Assembly: GCA_028751875.1 (NCBI GenBank)
Contig: CM054143.1
Coordinates: 65,069,269 to 65,133,268 of the forward strand
Reading direction: 5' to 3'
Source of the DNA: Rapana venosa
Lineage: Eukaryota; Mollusca; Gastropoda; Neogastropoda; Muricidae
DNA: 64,000 nucleotides
The position numbers and the translations under genes were made by a program. The notes under the pieces were generated by a model. It saw only the letters and a program-made list of their open reading frames with translations, was not told the DNA's origin and ran no database searches. Shown piece by piece: positions 43,801 to 48,954 of the stretch. Each line of letters opens with the position of its first letter. Position 1 is the stretch's first letter.

Positions 43801-45950
43801 GGTTAAGACGTTTGCCTGCCAAGAAGTAAGCCGTCAGGTTCTGGGTTCGATTCCCAGCCTTGCCCTTTCTTCCCAGTTTGACCCCAAAAAATCAACTGAA
43901 TGTCAAAGTCCTTCGGATGAGACTATAAACCAAGGCTCCGTGTGCGAACGCATGCAGAATATCTTGCGCACACGTTAAATCCTGTTCCGCTTTTTGAAAG
44001 AGTAGGCCATTATGTGCCGGTGGGAACAGATGACAAAATTTACAAAACCGCAAACACATGGGGACTGGATAAAAAAAGCACACGAGTGCTTATTCCATTA
44101 TCCTTGATATAAAAAAATTAATATTAAAAAAGAACTGAACCCGGTCAGCAGATCACGAATACACCACTCTAACCACCAGGCTATCCTGCCAAATGTCAGG
44201 AAGAGAAAACTGAAGAGGTATGGTCAAGTAACAAGATCAAACAGCCTTTCACAGAGCATCTTGCAAGCCATGAAGCAGGGAGGTAGGAGAAGAATAAAAT
44301 TATAAGGCAGATGGGGAAAAAATGAGCAGATGCATCACTGAATGGACTCAACATAGCTTTGCTGAGACCCAAGCATTGGTACGCAGCCATCACAAATGGA
44401 GAGAGCTGGTAGTTCTCACCAGGTACATCTACACTGCCCAGAGAGAGCACTGAGTGTATACTTCAGGCACTATCTGAGATGTGAAGCTGACTTTTGATAA
44501 ACATGCTGACCACATTTACAAATAATATTATCAATCAAGAATCTTTTGTTTGTAATGGTTAAAGAATGTTTGTATGATCTAGCGTCTCTGCTATTACAAT
44601 TTTATATGCTGCTGTTGTTGTTTTGAATCTTTGCTCAGTTATGTGCTGATAGTGGTAGAAGGTCTGGATAAGTGAATCAAGTGTGCTATGGCTGACATTG
44701 TGAATGTATGCAGTGAAGTCGTGGGTGAAAGGCAGATGAGTAACTTGTGCTATTATCACAGATGAGCTTTCCAAAAATTGAAGGAATGATGGCTGTCATG
44801 CTTTCAAAAAGTTATGAACTTTTCCTTCTGGAAGATAAAACTCTAAACTTCAAAGCCAAAACACAGTTCAGGAAACTTGTTCCACTGTTATTTCATTATT
44901 TTGTGGATGATGATGATATGATGATGATGACAATGGTGTGTGTGTGTGTGTGTTTGTGTGTCACTGGGTGTGTGTGTGTTTGTGTATGTGTGTCTGTCTA
45001 TATAAATATAATCTATCTATTCTTTTATTTCGAGAATAACAGAATCAGCATACATATGATTTTCTTCATCCAGTACCCATGTGCATGAGGTTTTGTCAAT
45101 TTTGTCATCAGCTCTCAAGTATAAGTTAAGTATGCATGTTTAAGTAATAAGTATCCGAGTATACTGGTTCATGTGTATGCACATGTGTGTGTGTGTGTGT
45201 GTGTGCATACAGGGGGGGAGGAGGGTTGTAACTTCTACAGAACATCTTGCGCACAGGTTAAATCCTGTTCCGCTTTTTGAAAGAGTAGGCCATTGTGTGC
45301 CAGTGGTAACAGATGACCAAATTTACAAAACCGCATACACACAGGGACTGGATGTAAAAAAGCACACAAGTGCTTATTCCATTATCCTCGCTATAAAAGA
45401 ATAAGTAAATGATAAATACATGGAGATTTTATATTATATATATATATATATCCTATATTATATTGGTGTGTGGGGGGGGGGGGGGGGGGGGGGGTGTAAT
45501 GTATGCCACAGTGTCTTCAGTTCCAAGATCATGGTTTTTTTGTTTTTTTTAATTTTGTTTTTGTGTGTGTGTGTGGGGTGTGTGTGTGTGTGTGTGAGTG
45601 TGTGTGTACTGTGAGTTTGTGCTTTGTATTTGTTTGCTTGTTGGTTTGGGTTGGGGTGGGTTGTTTTGTTATTTTCTGTTGTTTTTTGTGGATTTTTTTT
45701 TTTTTTGGAGGGGGGGGTGTTGGTGTGTTTGGTTTGGTTTGTTTCAATTGTTTGTCTTGTTTCCTTGTTGGTGGTGGTGGTGGTAGTGTTACTGCTGCCA
45801 CTGCTGCTGGCTTTCTTTTTTCTTTCTTGAGGAAGGAAGGGGGGATGGAAAGGGTATAATTGTTGATAATGGGGCATGTTCTGCAAGAGCTTGTGTTACT
45901 TTGTTGTGCAGTGTTGAATATGGTCGTCTGCAACCATGACCAGTTGTCAT
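18779..45950 (-). CDS. LDHD: D-lactate dehydrogenase, mitochondrial (whole gene span)
   Basis: The product oxidises D-lactate to pyruvate with FAD and passes electrons to cytochrome c in mitochondria. Read from 5' to 3', the exons give the FAD-binding (PCMH-type) domain with [10 protein letters not shown] in exon 3, [10 protein letters not shown] in exon 5 and [14 protein letters not shown] in exon 6. The FAD-oxidase C-terminal domain follows, with IEFLDEV across exons 7/8, FLEFHGS in exon 8, STDVCVPIS in exon 10, GHVGDGNFH in exon 11 and [11 protein letters not shown] in exon 12. Exon lengths (51,125,142,142,160,106,94,129,128,91,112,169) sum to 1449 nt, 482 codons plus stop, close to the human protein. 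Every junction keeps phase with GT/AG ends. Exon 11 exists in two versions. Exon 1 is tentative. Confidence 0.95.
19087..19510 (+). mobile_element. SINE-1, copy 2
   Basis: tRNA-like head at 19087 (GTCTAGGGGTAACGCGCC, B-box-like GGTTTGATCCCC), central CTTTCAGAAGAGATGATAAA, then TGACTTAAAGTGGTATGATA. It lacks the LINE-type tail and ends in A-rich sequence. Located in the last LDHD intron, in antisense. Confidence 0.8.
19646..19940 (-). mobile_element. composite tRNA-5S-like SINE, copy 2, with TSD
   Basis: Near-identical to 3567-3844. The perfect 11-bp direct repeat CATTTATGATG flanks it (19635-19645 and 19941-19951), marking a recent target-primed insertion. The 5S-like portion lies at about 19843-19905 in reverse. 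Confidence 0.85.
19965..20082. repeat. (TG)n/TGCA microsatellite
   Basis: Long tract of GTGTGTGCATGCGTGC-type repeats. Confidence 0.9.
20083..20570. other. unrecognised LDHD intron sequence
   Basis: AT-rich, with AATAAATAAA runs near 20160. No exon recognised. Confidence 0.4.
20575..20945 (-). mobile_element. SINE-B variant, copy 3
   Basis: The left end GGAGCTCCAAGGTTCACCAA is shared with other SINE-B copies, and the right end is a tRNA-like head (GTTAGGCAGGCAAACGTCTA). The middle contains CGGGAGGTACCTCCCAGCTC, a short inverted repeat also present at 21815-21835. Confidence 0.6.
20946..21679. other. unrecognised LDHD intron sequence
   Basis: Contains a (TG)n/TGCA tract at about 21275-21360. 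No exon recognised. Confidence 0.4.
21680..22050 (-). mobile_element. SINE-B variant, copy 4
   Basis: Same layout as 20575-20945, including the short palindrome AGGAGGTACCTCCCT. The head in reverse reads GGCAGGGCGGTTAAGACATT and then GGGTTTGAATCCCC (B box). Confidence 0.7.
22377..22488 (-). CDS. LDHD: LDHD exon 11b (alternative, canonical-like)
   Basis: This 112-nt open exon has acceptor GACAG (AG at 22489-22490) and donor GTAAGT (from 22376). It starts after phase 1 and ends in phase 2, exactly as exon 11a does. It encodes [16 protein letters not shown] and an acidic/glutamine-rich helix ([12 protein letters not shown]). The HVGDGNFHC motif and following residues resemble human LDHD more than exon 11a does. 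The HVGDGNFH histidines belong to the conserved C-terminal core of this flavoenzyme family. Confidence 0.9.
22645..22922 (+). repeat. LINE-type 3' end with TTGAC tail, copy 2
   Basis: Second copy of the 12660-12927 element, lying between exons 11a and 11b of LDHD. It ends in ATTTGACTTGACTTGACTC. Confidence 0.65.
23247..23302. repeat. (ACAG)n microsatellite
   Basis: About 14 tandem ACAG units, 56 bp past the donor of exon 11a in transcript direction. Confidence 0.95.
23358..23469 (-). CDS. LDHD: LDHD exon 11a (alternative)
   Basis: This 112-nt open exon has acceptor AACCAG (AG at 23470-23471) and donor GTGAGT (from 23357). It uses the same entry and exit phases as exon 11b. It encodes [18 protein letters not shown] and a helix with [17 protein letters not shown]. 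The nine residues GHVGDGNFH are identical in both copies; the rest has diverged strongly without stops. The acceptor has no polypyrimidine tract and directly abuts a minisatellite. Confidence 0.85.
23470..23880. repeat. minisatellite of TTACA units abutting the exon 11a acceptor
   Basis: Starts as three copies of TGGTTACAGCA touching the acceptor AG, then becomes 17-bp and shorter units of the TTACAATGGACAGCATG type. It grades into the next array. Confidence 0.9.
23881..25887. repeat. 17-19-bp minisatellite, more than 100 units
   Basis: Units of the form GGATGTTATAATGGGCA or GGATGTTATATAGTGGGC, with block-wise variants (GGCA, GGCC, GGAC, GGGC). The array is cut by a LINE and resumes at 28166. 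Confidence 0.95.
26618..26690 (+). mobile_element. tail-only retroelement insertion inside LINE-3
   Basis: About 70 bp of the shared 3' tail (ACAAGATTCAGCGCTATATA, then (ATT)n), in the orientation opposite to the host LINE-3. Confidence 0.75.
27345..27465 (+). mobile_element. 5'-truncated SINE-1 inside LINE-3
   Basis: Contains GGTGGCGCTGCTCTTGTGG, CTCTCCCCGGGGAGAGCAGC and GACTTAAAGTGGTATAAAAT, as in 15690-16175 and 40986-41380. It splits the LINE-3 RT between the HTLDTLL and LASDAGKIS blocks. Confidence 0.8.
28166..28333. repeat. continuation of the GGATGTTATA minisatellite
   Basis: About nine units of GGATGTTATAATGGGCA on the far side of LINE-3. Confidence 0.95.
28458..28548 (-). CDS. LDHD: LDHD exon 10
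   Basis: 91 nt with acceptor TTTTCAG and donor GTAAGT. It encodes [17 protein letters not shown] and a basic helix ending KKANLI plus one base. TDVCVPIS is strongly conserved in LDHD. Confidence 0.95.
28625..29375 (-). mobile_element. SINE-B fragment and SINE-A split by repeat C
   Basis: 28625-28720 matches the left end of SINE-B. 28750-28970 is a reverse SINE-A body, and its tRNA-like head appears only at 29300-29375. The intervening 28980-29290 is repeat C. Confidence 0.6.
28980..29290 (+). repeat. interspersed repeat C, copy 3
   Basis: Matches 500-780: GGGGGGCCTGTCAGTATAAA, a C/T-rich middle, and AGACTTAAAAGATAACAATT. Confidence 0.65.
29652..29925 (+). mobile_element. SINE-D (tRNA-derived), copy 2
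   Basis: Head with GGTCGCGGGTTCGATCCCCA (B box), core GTTGTGTCCTTGGGAAAGAC, and 3' part ATAAGCTCCGGCTCTATGGG. Antisense to LDHD in intron 9. Confidence 0.8.
30168..30706. repeat. (GGAA)n microsatellite, about 0.5 kb
   Basis: Long imperfect GGAA/GGAAA tract. GGAA repeats can bind ETS-type factors, but no function is implied here. Open frames across it are artefacts. Confidence 0.95.
30708..30919. repeat. direct duplicate of 31706-31918 (copy 1)
   Basis: About 212 bp, nearly identical to 31706-31918 and starting in a SINE-A tail (ACAAGTGCTTATTCCATTAT). It is flanked by GGAA arrays on both sides. Confidence 0.9.
30921..30975. repeat. (GGAA)n next to the exon 9 donor
   Basis: About 13 GGAA-type units starting roughly 12 nt past the exon 9 donor; in the transcript it reads as (TTCC)n. 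Confidence 0.9.
30988..31115 (-). CDS. LDHD: LDHD exon 9
   Basis: 128 nt with acceptor TGTGCAG and donor GTCAGC. It encodes [20 protein letters not shown], the counterpart of the human segment around the conserved RLW/ARH, and ends LVPGSR. It lies between two copies of a 212-bp duplication. Confidence 0.93.
31262..31327. repeat. (GGAA)n microsatellite
   Basis: About 16 perfect GGAA units upstream of exon 9 in transcript direction. Confidence 0.95.
31357..31480. repeat. (CA)n and (CT)n tracts
   Basis: CACGCACGCA, CACACATACA, (CT)n and (CA)n runs follow one another up to a SINE-A. Confidence 0.9.
31480..31745 (+). mobile_element. SINE-A, head-truncated
   Basis: Contains GGGTTTGATTCTC (B-box remnant), GGAGTTAACATCAGTGCAGA, TCAGATGAGACTATAAACCG, AACATCTTGCGC and a tail CTCAAAATAAAAGAATAAAA. 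Confidence 0.85.
31706..31918. repeat. direct duplicate of 30708-30919 (copy 2)
   Basis: Second copy, about 1.0 kb from the first. This copy continues into unique intron sequence, so it is probably the source. Confidence 0.9.
32016..32144 (-). CDS. LDHD: LDHD exon 8
   Basis: 129 nt with acceptor TTTTCAG and donor GTGAGC. With one base from exon 7 it starts [17 protein letters not shown] and continues through [14 protein letters not shown]. It belongs to the FAD-oxidase C-terminal domain. Confidence 0.95.
32420..32600 (+). mobile_element. SINE-A fragment
   Basis: Body with TTGGATGAGACGATAAACCA, AACATCTTGTGC and AAGAGTAGGCCATAGTGTGC. Its 3' part has expanded into a tandem repeat. Confidence 0.75.
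32602..32745. repeat. 20-bp tandem repeat grown inside a SINE-A
   Basis: Seven units of GACAAAACTGCACGCATACT with C/T variants. The unit corresponds to the SINE-A segment that normally reads TGACAAAATTTACAAAACTG followed by CATAC. Confidence 0.9.
32970..33385 (+). mobile_element. SINE-A, full length, with a nested tail insertion
   Basis: Head GGTGTAGCCTAGTGGTCAGA (A box) and GTTTGAATCTCG (B box), body with TTGGATGAGACTATAAACTG, tail ending near 33385 in poly-A. A tail-only fragment of the SINE-1/LINE-3 type (33152-33226) splits it just before AACATCTTGCGCACACATTA. Confidence 0.9.
33400..33665. repeat. ATACAAT-rich low-complexity sequence
   Basis: Irregular AATACAATACA-type repeats in LDHD intron 7. 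Confidence 0.7.
33685..33905 (+). mobile_element. SINE-A fragment
   Basis: CTTCGGATGCAACTATAAACC, GTTAAAACCTGTTCCATTTT, and a 3' end with CTTGAAATAAAAGAACAAAT. Confidence 0.75.
33929..34022 (-). CDS. LDHD: LDHD exon 7
   Basis: 94 nt with acceptor ATGCAG and donor GTAAGA. It encodes [20 protein letters not shown] and SGVPIARI; human LDHD has a similar VQAAVDSTVHILQ and VPVARIEFLDEV. The acceptor is preceded by a (TG)n tract rather than a polypyrimidine tract. Confidence 0.94.
34032..34092. repeat. (CA)n just upstream of the exon 7 acceptor
   Basis: About 60 bp of CA, (TG)n in the transcript, beginning about 10 nt before the acceptor AG. Confidence 0.95.
34093..34679. other. LDHD intron sequence, no element recognised
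   Basis: Contains a CA-rich tract at 34507-34555. No exon recognised. Confidence 0.4.
34680..35576. repeat. minisatellite copied from the exon 6 donor junction, about 30 units
   Basis: Units mostly 22-26 bp containing AACTCACAGATTGAGGG, usually followed by TAGAGAGAC. In the transcript each reads CCCTCAATCTGTGAGTT, which matches the exon 6 end CCCTGAATCT|GTGAGTT. The array begins exactly at the junction. Confidence 0.95.
35577..35682 (-). CDS. LDHD: LDHD exon 6
   Basis: 106 nt with acceptor GTTGCAG and donor GTGAGT. It encodes [19 protein letters not shown], then [20 protein letters not shown] and [11 protein letters not shown] are hallmark FAD-binding residues of the family. The donor is the first unit of a decoy-donor array. 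Confidence 0.95.
35800..36085 (-). mobile_element. SINE-A (reverse), with SINE-B left-end trace
   Basis: Reverse body (GTGTGCAAGATGTTGTGTGT, AAAGACTTTTTGTGGGAGTG) and tRNA-like head CTCTAACCACAAGACTCTC at the right end. Confidence 0.65.
36105..36194 (+). mobile_element. tail-only SINE-1/LINE-3 fragment
   Basis: TTTACAAGATTCAGCGCTAT, then ATAAATTCC and (ATT)n, at the edge of the next array. Confidence 0.8.
36195..37112. repeat. 27-bp minisatellite, about 33 units
   Basis: Units contain CAGGAACAGACAATCAATCA followed by GTGATTC, with A/T variation at one position and a degenerate right third. The unit is divisible by three and gives repetitive open frames on both strands. Located in LDHD intron 5. 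Confidence 0.95.
37113..37375. other. unrecognised intron sequence
   Basis: A/T-rich; nothing recognised. Confidence 0.4.
37380..37740 (+). mobile_element. SINE-A, full length but diverged, plus SINE-B trace
   Basis: Head GTCTAGTGGTTAGACCACTG, body with TTCAAGGGGATTTTCCCCCT, and an end near 37645. 37675-37735 matches the SINE-B left end on the other strand. Confidence 0.7.
37741..38230. other. unrecognised AT-rich intron sequence
   Basis: Nothing recognised. Confidence 0.4.
38244..38403 (-). CDS. LDHD: LDHD exon 5
   Basis: 160 nt with acceptor TGTCAG and donor GTAGGT. It encodes [20 protein letters not shown], then [17 protein letters not shown]. This is the most conserved part of the FAD-binding domain and is nearly identical to the human sequence. 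Confidence 0.96.
38470..38915 (-). mobile_element. SINE-B fragment next to reverse SINE-A
   Basis: 38485-38525 matches the SINE-B left end. 38640-38915 is a reverse SINE-A with head CTCAATGATGTAACCACCAG at the right. Confidence 0.7.
39020..40149. repeat. minisatellite copied from the exon 4 donor junction, about 28 units
   Basis: Mostly 37-bp units with CTGTACTGACCTATACTACA then GGAAAAGTCAGCACTG. In the transcript each reads GACTTTTCCTGTAG-TATAG-GTCAGTACAGAGCA, paralogous to exon 4 end ACTTTCCCTGTAG|GTCGGTACAGAGCA. Several units carry a longer CATGCAGTGCTTAGT spacer that is also present next to the exon. Confidence 0.95.
40150..40291 (-). CDS. LDHD: LDHD exon 4
   Basis: 142 nt with acceptor TGTTCAG and donor GTCGGT. 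It encodes [20 protein letters not shown], then [13 protein letters not shown] and GLTFPV. The last 17 nt and the donor are the ancestral-looking copy of the adjacent 37-bp array unit. Confidence 0.94.
40647..40788 (-). CDS. LDHD: LDHD exon 3
   Basis: 142 nt with acceptor GTGCAG and donor GTAGGT. It encodes [19 protein letters not shown] and [24 protein letters not shown] contacts FAD in this family. A (TG)n tract of about 70 nt directly precedes the acceptor. Confidence 0.95.
40791..40861. repeat. (CA)n directly upstream of the exon 3 acceptor
   Basis: Nearly pure CA on the plus strand, (TG)n in the LDHD transcript. It replaces the usual polypyrimidine tract. Confidence 0.95.
40986..41380 (-). 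mobile_element. SINE-1, copy 3
   Basis: Reverse element: ACCACTTTATGTCACGGCAA, CTCTCCCTGGAGAGAGTGC, central ATCATCTCATCCAAAAGATT, and tRNA-like head ending ACCTCTAGACCACCGATCC. It lacks the (ATT)n tail. Confidence 0.8.
41622..41700 (-). mobile_element. tail-only SINE-1/LINE-3 fragment
   Basis: (AAT)n then GTATGGAATTTATATAGCGC and CAAATCAAAGCGCTCAGA. Confidence 0.8.
41805..42165 (-). mobile_element. SINE-B, copy 5
   Basis: Well-preserved copy: CTAGAGCTCCGAGGTTCACC at the left, GGAGATCGTAAAAATCCCCA in the middle, and tRNA-like head (AGTCTTAACCACTCAGCTAT) at the right. Confidence 0.75.
42200..42430 (+). mobile_element. SINE-1, diverged copy
   Basis: Contains GGTGGTCTGGGTGCTAGTCT, ACAAGATGATAAACTGAGGT and a weak tRNA-like start. 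Confidence 0.6.
42760..42884 (-). CDS. LDHD: LDHD exon 2
   Basis: 125 nt with acceptor CTGACAG and a donor at AA|GTCAGT. It encodes [14 protein letters not shown], then [11 protein letters not shown] plus two bases that pair with exon 3 to give lysine. Human LDHD has REQHGRDESVH at the same place. Confidence 0.9.
43190..43465 (-). repeat. interspersed repeat C, copy 4
   Basis: Reverse match to repeat C (AGTCTTTCTGGAAAAGAGGC, TGTTTATACTGACAGGCCCC). Confidence 0.65.
43490..44195 (-). mobile_element. reverse SINE-A split by a nested SINE
   Basis: Tail and body at 43495-43775, head at 44130-44190 (CACTCTAACCACCAGGCTAT). The gap is filled by the forward chimeric SINE at 43785-44110. Confidence 0.75.
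43785..44110 (+). mobile_element. chimeric SINE: SINE-B head on SINE-A body
   Basis: Head GGCAGGATGGTTAAGACGTT and GGTTCTGGGTTCGATTCCCA (B box) as in SINE-B. Then TCCTTCGGATGAGACTATAA, AATATCTTGCGCACACGTTA and a tail as in SINE-A. It sits inside a reverse SINE-A. Confidence 0.8.
44195..44460 (+). mobile_element. LINE 3' coding remnant (LINE-2 type)
   Basis: Frame fragments [20 protein letters not shown] and [11 protein letters not shown] match the C-terminal KRRKLKWFGH / GARRQGRPSKSW region of the 47384-48255 element, then decay. Confidence 0.7.
44461..45230. other. unrecognised LDHD intron 1 sequence with microsatellites
   Basis: GATGATGAT and TG-rich tracts around 44905-45000, SINE-A-like tail trace near 45020-45110, (TG)n near 45185. 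No exon recognised. Confidence 0.4.
45235..45405 (+). mobile_element. SINE-A 3' part
   Basis: AACATCTTGCGCACAGGTTA, AGTAGGCCATTGTGTGCCAG, tail CTCGCTATAAAAGAATAAGT. Confidence 0.85.
45468..45860. repeat. poly-G, (TG)n and T/G-rich low complexity
   Basis: Poly-G at about 45470-45494, then T/G-rich sequence and GGTGGT repeats. Open frames here come from composition. Confidence 0.85.
45900..45950 (-). CDS. LDHD: LDHD exon 1 (tentative): start and mitochondrial targeting sequence
   Basis: An ATG at 45950 opens 17 codons, [17 protein letters not shown], then a GTAACA donor in phase 0, as exon 2 requires. The basic stretch with RRPYST resembles the R-X-Y/S cleavage pattern of mitochondrial presequences. 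The frame extends upstream without another ATG to a stop near 46040. It completes the protein at 482 residues. The donor is weak and the peptide short, so another first exon in 42.9-46.5 kb is possible. Confidence 0.4.
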
Positions 45951-46582
45951 GTCGGATTTTGCTGCTGGCTTGAGCGATTTTAGGTGTAGATCTACTAGAT
46001 GCACAGTAAGTGCTACAAATAAATTGACATTATCGTATTACACTACGTCACTAGTGAATGGGATCTGTTTCTAATATTCTGTCTTGTCTACAGAAGTTTT
46101 GCACCTCTCTCGAGTCATTTCGAACACTTTAACTAAGTAAAACTGAGCTAGCAGTACGTATTGGACTACGGCCTACGACTACGTCAACAGTCTTCTCCTT
46201 TTCTTCGTTTTCATGCAAACTAAAATATTTAGCATATGCATAACAGTACCTTCGTTGATTGAAATATGTGTCCTGACCAACAATCTGTTGTCCGTAATAA
46301 AAGATTTGCGTTTCTGATTGAAATCCGAGATAACATGATCAGTTTGTGCAGAGTGCAGCTCTGCCATGAGGTCATGGTCAAAGTTCAATGTCAAGGACGC
46401 TCTGACGTCATCGAGTAATTTAAAGATATTCTGATCATTGAATTACGATTACAATATTATATGAATCTACTTTTCTTTGTTATAATAGCTTTTTACAGTG
46501 TAAATTGTATTCATTTATTCATATAGTTACCAACACAAAAAAGTCGGCTTTTCTTCAACTTCATATCCTGTTTCCCGTCAGT
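45951..46582. promoter_or_regulatory. putative divergent LDHD / RPL14 promoter region
   Basis: About 630 bp separate the tentative LDHD start from the RPL14 start, and the genes point away from each other. No recognised repeat lies in it, unlike the flanks. Function is inferred from position only. Confidence 0.4.
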
Positions 46583-46597
46583 CCTTCTCCCTTTCCG
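46582..46597 (+). promoter_or_regulatory. RPL14: TOP-like pyrimidine tract of RPL14
   Basis: TCCTTCTCCCTTTCC lies 10-24 nt before the RPL14 ATG. Ribosomal protein genes of animals usually start transcription at a C in such a 5' terminal oligopyrimidine tract, which links translation to mTOR signalling. The exact start is inferred. Confidence 0.6.
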
Positions 46598-46605
46598 GTA
46601 TCAAG

Positions 46606-46608
46606 ATG
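46606..46608 (+). CDS. RPL14: RPL14 exon 1 (start codon only)
   Basis: The exon ends directly after the ATG at donor GTAAGG. Splitting the gene right after the start codon is common in animal ribosomal protein genes. Exon 2 continues in phase 0 with VFERF; human eL14 begins MVFRRF. Confidence 0.85.
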
Positions 46609-47316
46609 GTAAGGATAGTTCGCACGTGTTAAGAGCTCTGTAATTTCTATCATCCTGTAAATATCTAAGTACTATCTAGTTCTAAAAATATGGTGAGTGT
46701 AAACTGTTCTTATTGCTTAAGGTATTCAAATGTTTCTGAAATTAATATTAGTAGGATAGACGGTGTTCGATCAAGTGGTGTGAGTAGTTTGTAGACGCAC
46801 TGTATGTTCAACATGGCCGAATGGCCTGGCGGACGGCATGGCAAAGACATGACATGGACATGAACAGCTCATTTCATTGTCGTTTCTTCTGCTCTTTTTA
46901 TCGTAATATATTTGATCTTGTAGGCAGGTGGTAAATTGCTTGCTCATTACTGTCACATTTAGTCGCGCTCTTAGATGGAAAATGCTCACGCTCTCGACTG
47001 ATTCAGAACATATGAAGCCCGGTTTCCATTTTGTTGAAGTTATTGGGAGCTTGATGCATTGAAGTACGGTTTTAGACCGCACATTTTGCACTTTGATTGT
47101 ACATAACAACTGGTAAACTTTGAGAACAGGTGTGACATTTGATTAGTGACAAAATTGCATTTTTGAAATGAATTTTTTTAAGGAAAAAAGTGTAGTGCCC
47201 AACAACTTATTAGAAGGCTTCTTCTCTTTGACCTGCTGCAAAGTTGTTCCATGAGTTTACCCCCAATGACAGAAAATGTAAAAACTGGAGGCCCAAACCA
47301 TGCCCCCAAAATAGCT
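46609..47316. other. RPL14 intron 1, no element recognised
   Basis: Nothing recognised before the LINE 3' end. Confidence 0.4.
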
Positions 47317-47427
47317 CTTTTTTTTCAAATTCCAATACCTAGGTCTTCACTCACACTGCAAGTGGACCAATAACTCTTTTTTTTCAAATTCCAATACCTA
47401 GGTCTTCACTCACACTGCAAGTGGACC
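47317..47427. repeat. 55-bp tandem duplication at a LINE 3' end
   Basis: CAAATTCCAATACCTAGGTC and its flanks occur twice, about 55 bp apart. The segment includes the last codons of the LINE ORF. Confidence 0.85.
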
Positions 47428-48255
47428 GCCAAATGGTTCTGTCCTGGGCTGCTTTCAGGAGGTTTGGTACAGTGAGGCCGGTCCACTCCTTGATGTTGGA
47501 TATCCAGCTTTTGCTTGGTCGTCCCTGCCTCCTTGCTCCTTCCACCATTCCCTGCAAGACTGTCTTTGACAGGCTGTTATGCCTTGTGTGGCCAAACCAT
47601 TTCAATTTCCTCCGTTTGACTGTATCTAGCAATGGTTCTTGTTTGCCAGCCAGTGCCTCGATCTGCTGCCAGACGTAGTCGTTGGTTTTACGGTCTCTGT
47701 AGGTGATGTTCAGGATCCGCCTGAGGTACTTCATCTCAAAGGCTTGAATGCGACGTTCTAAATCGGCAGTGAGTGTCCATGCTTCACAGCTGTACAAGGC
47801 AATGGATGTGACAAGTGCCTTGTAGAGTCTGACCTTAGCGTGGGTTCTGATATTATGGTTTCTCCACACTTTCACCAGCTTAGTCATGGAGGAGAGTGTG
47901 CTCGTACCTTCTTTGGTGATGACTGCTCCAAGGTACTTGAAAGTTTCCACCTCCTCTAGTGTCTCGCCACTCATCTTGATGCTGGTGGGAGTGGTCGGTG
48001 TGGTACTGTTCACTAGGATCTTGCTCTTTTCCGTGCTGATCTCCATACCGTGGGCATTGGCTGATGTTTCCAGTCTGGTGGTGAGATCCTGGAGTTCTTC
48101 ACTGCGGCCCATGAGATCAATATCGTCTGCGAATTGAAGATTGCAGACTGGCCTTCCTCCTATTGTGATTGTGGTCTTGAAGTCAAAGAGGGCCTCCTGC
48201 ATGATGTTCTCCAGGAACACGTTGAAAAGAAAGTCAGAAGTGCACACACTACTAG
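47384..48255 (-). mobile_element. 5'-truncated LINE with open RT C-terminal frame
   Basis: One open frame on the minus strand carries LFNVFLENIMQEALFDF, the intact catalytic box QFADDIDLMGR (near 48130), VETFKYLGAVITKEGTS, LYSCEAWTLTADLERR and HTRHNSLSKTVLQG, ending GRPSKSWISNIKEWTGL. The 5' end is cut just before the QGC block. It is better preserved than the relative at 9675-11690. It lies in RPL14 intron 1, antisense. Confidence 0.9.
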
Positions 48256-48852
48256 GATCACTTACATCGATATTTGAGCCTGGATACACATCTCACAGCG
48301 TCATATTTTTGGCATGAAAGCCATAAAAACAATCGTACATGTTCAAATATAGCGTCCATCTTGGGAAAAATTGGGGGGGGGGGTCCTCAAGAACTTGCCA
48401 CAAACACGTGGGCAGTCTCGTTGCTTCTATTTTCACGATATTTGAAGCGAGATTGGCGGGAATTTCGAATGTATGAACGCGCTGAGTGACGGTCACGTCG
48501 CCCGCCGTTTTGGGACGCTATGCCCAGCAAAGGGTTGAATGATATTCAAACCCAGGTCAGCGGATCATGAGCGCAATGCGCACCACCAGGCTATATTCCC
48601 CCCCCATAATAATATATTTAGACATGACTGGTTAATTTATTATTTCATGCCTTGTGCCATCCGTATTACCAGAATTTGTGAACAACTTGGTCACTTCTGG
48701 TGGTTCTTCAAGTGCACTGCTGGTCAAGAGTGTTAAAAAGTGAACTTTTTCAAGGGTTTCAAACTGATTTACCAGTTGTCTGTAGAAAAGGATGAAAAAC
48801 TAGATCATTAACATGGAGTCAATATTTATTCTGTTTTGTTGTTTTCTTTCAG
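48256..48852. other. RPL14 intron 1, remainder
   Basis: A short tRNA-like SINE head trace in reverse near 48545-48595 (CAAACCCAGGTCAGCGGATC). Otherwise nothing recognised. Confidence 0.4.
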
Positions 48853-48954
48853 GTGTTTGAACGCTTCGTAGAGATTGGCCGTGTGGCTTTCATTGCCCAT
48901 GGCAGTGACAAAGGCAAACTGTGTGTCGTTGTCGACGTCATCGATCAGAACAGG
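48853..48954 (+). CDS. RPL14: RPL14 exon 2
   Basis: 102 nt, 34 codons, acceptor TTTCAG and donor GTGAGT. It encodes [20 protein letters not shown], then [14 protein letters not shown]. This is the KOW-type N-terminal domain of large-subunit protein eL14; human has VGRVAYV and VDVIDQNR at the same places. Confidence 0.96.

Noticed and set aside
45458..45933. Thr/Pro/Lys/Gln-rich frames upstream of LDHD
   Set aside because: Composition-driven frames over poly-G and TG tracts; only the short 45900-45950 segment fits as an exon.
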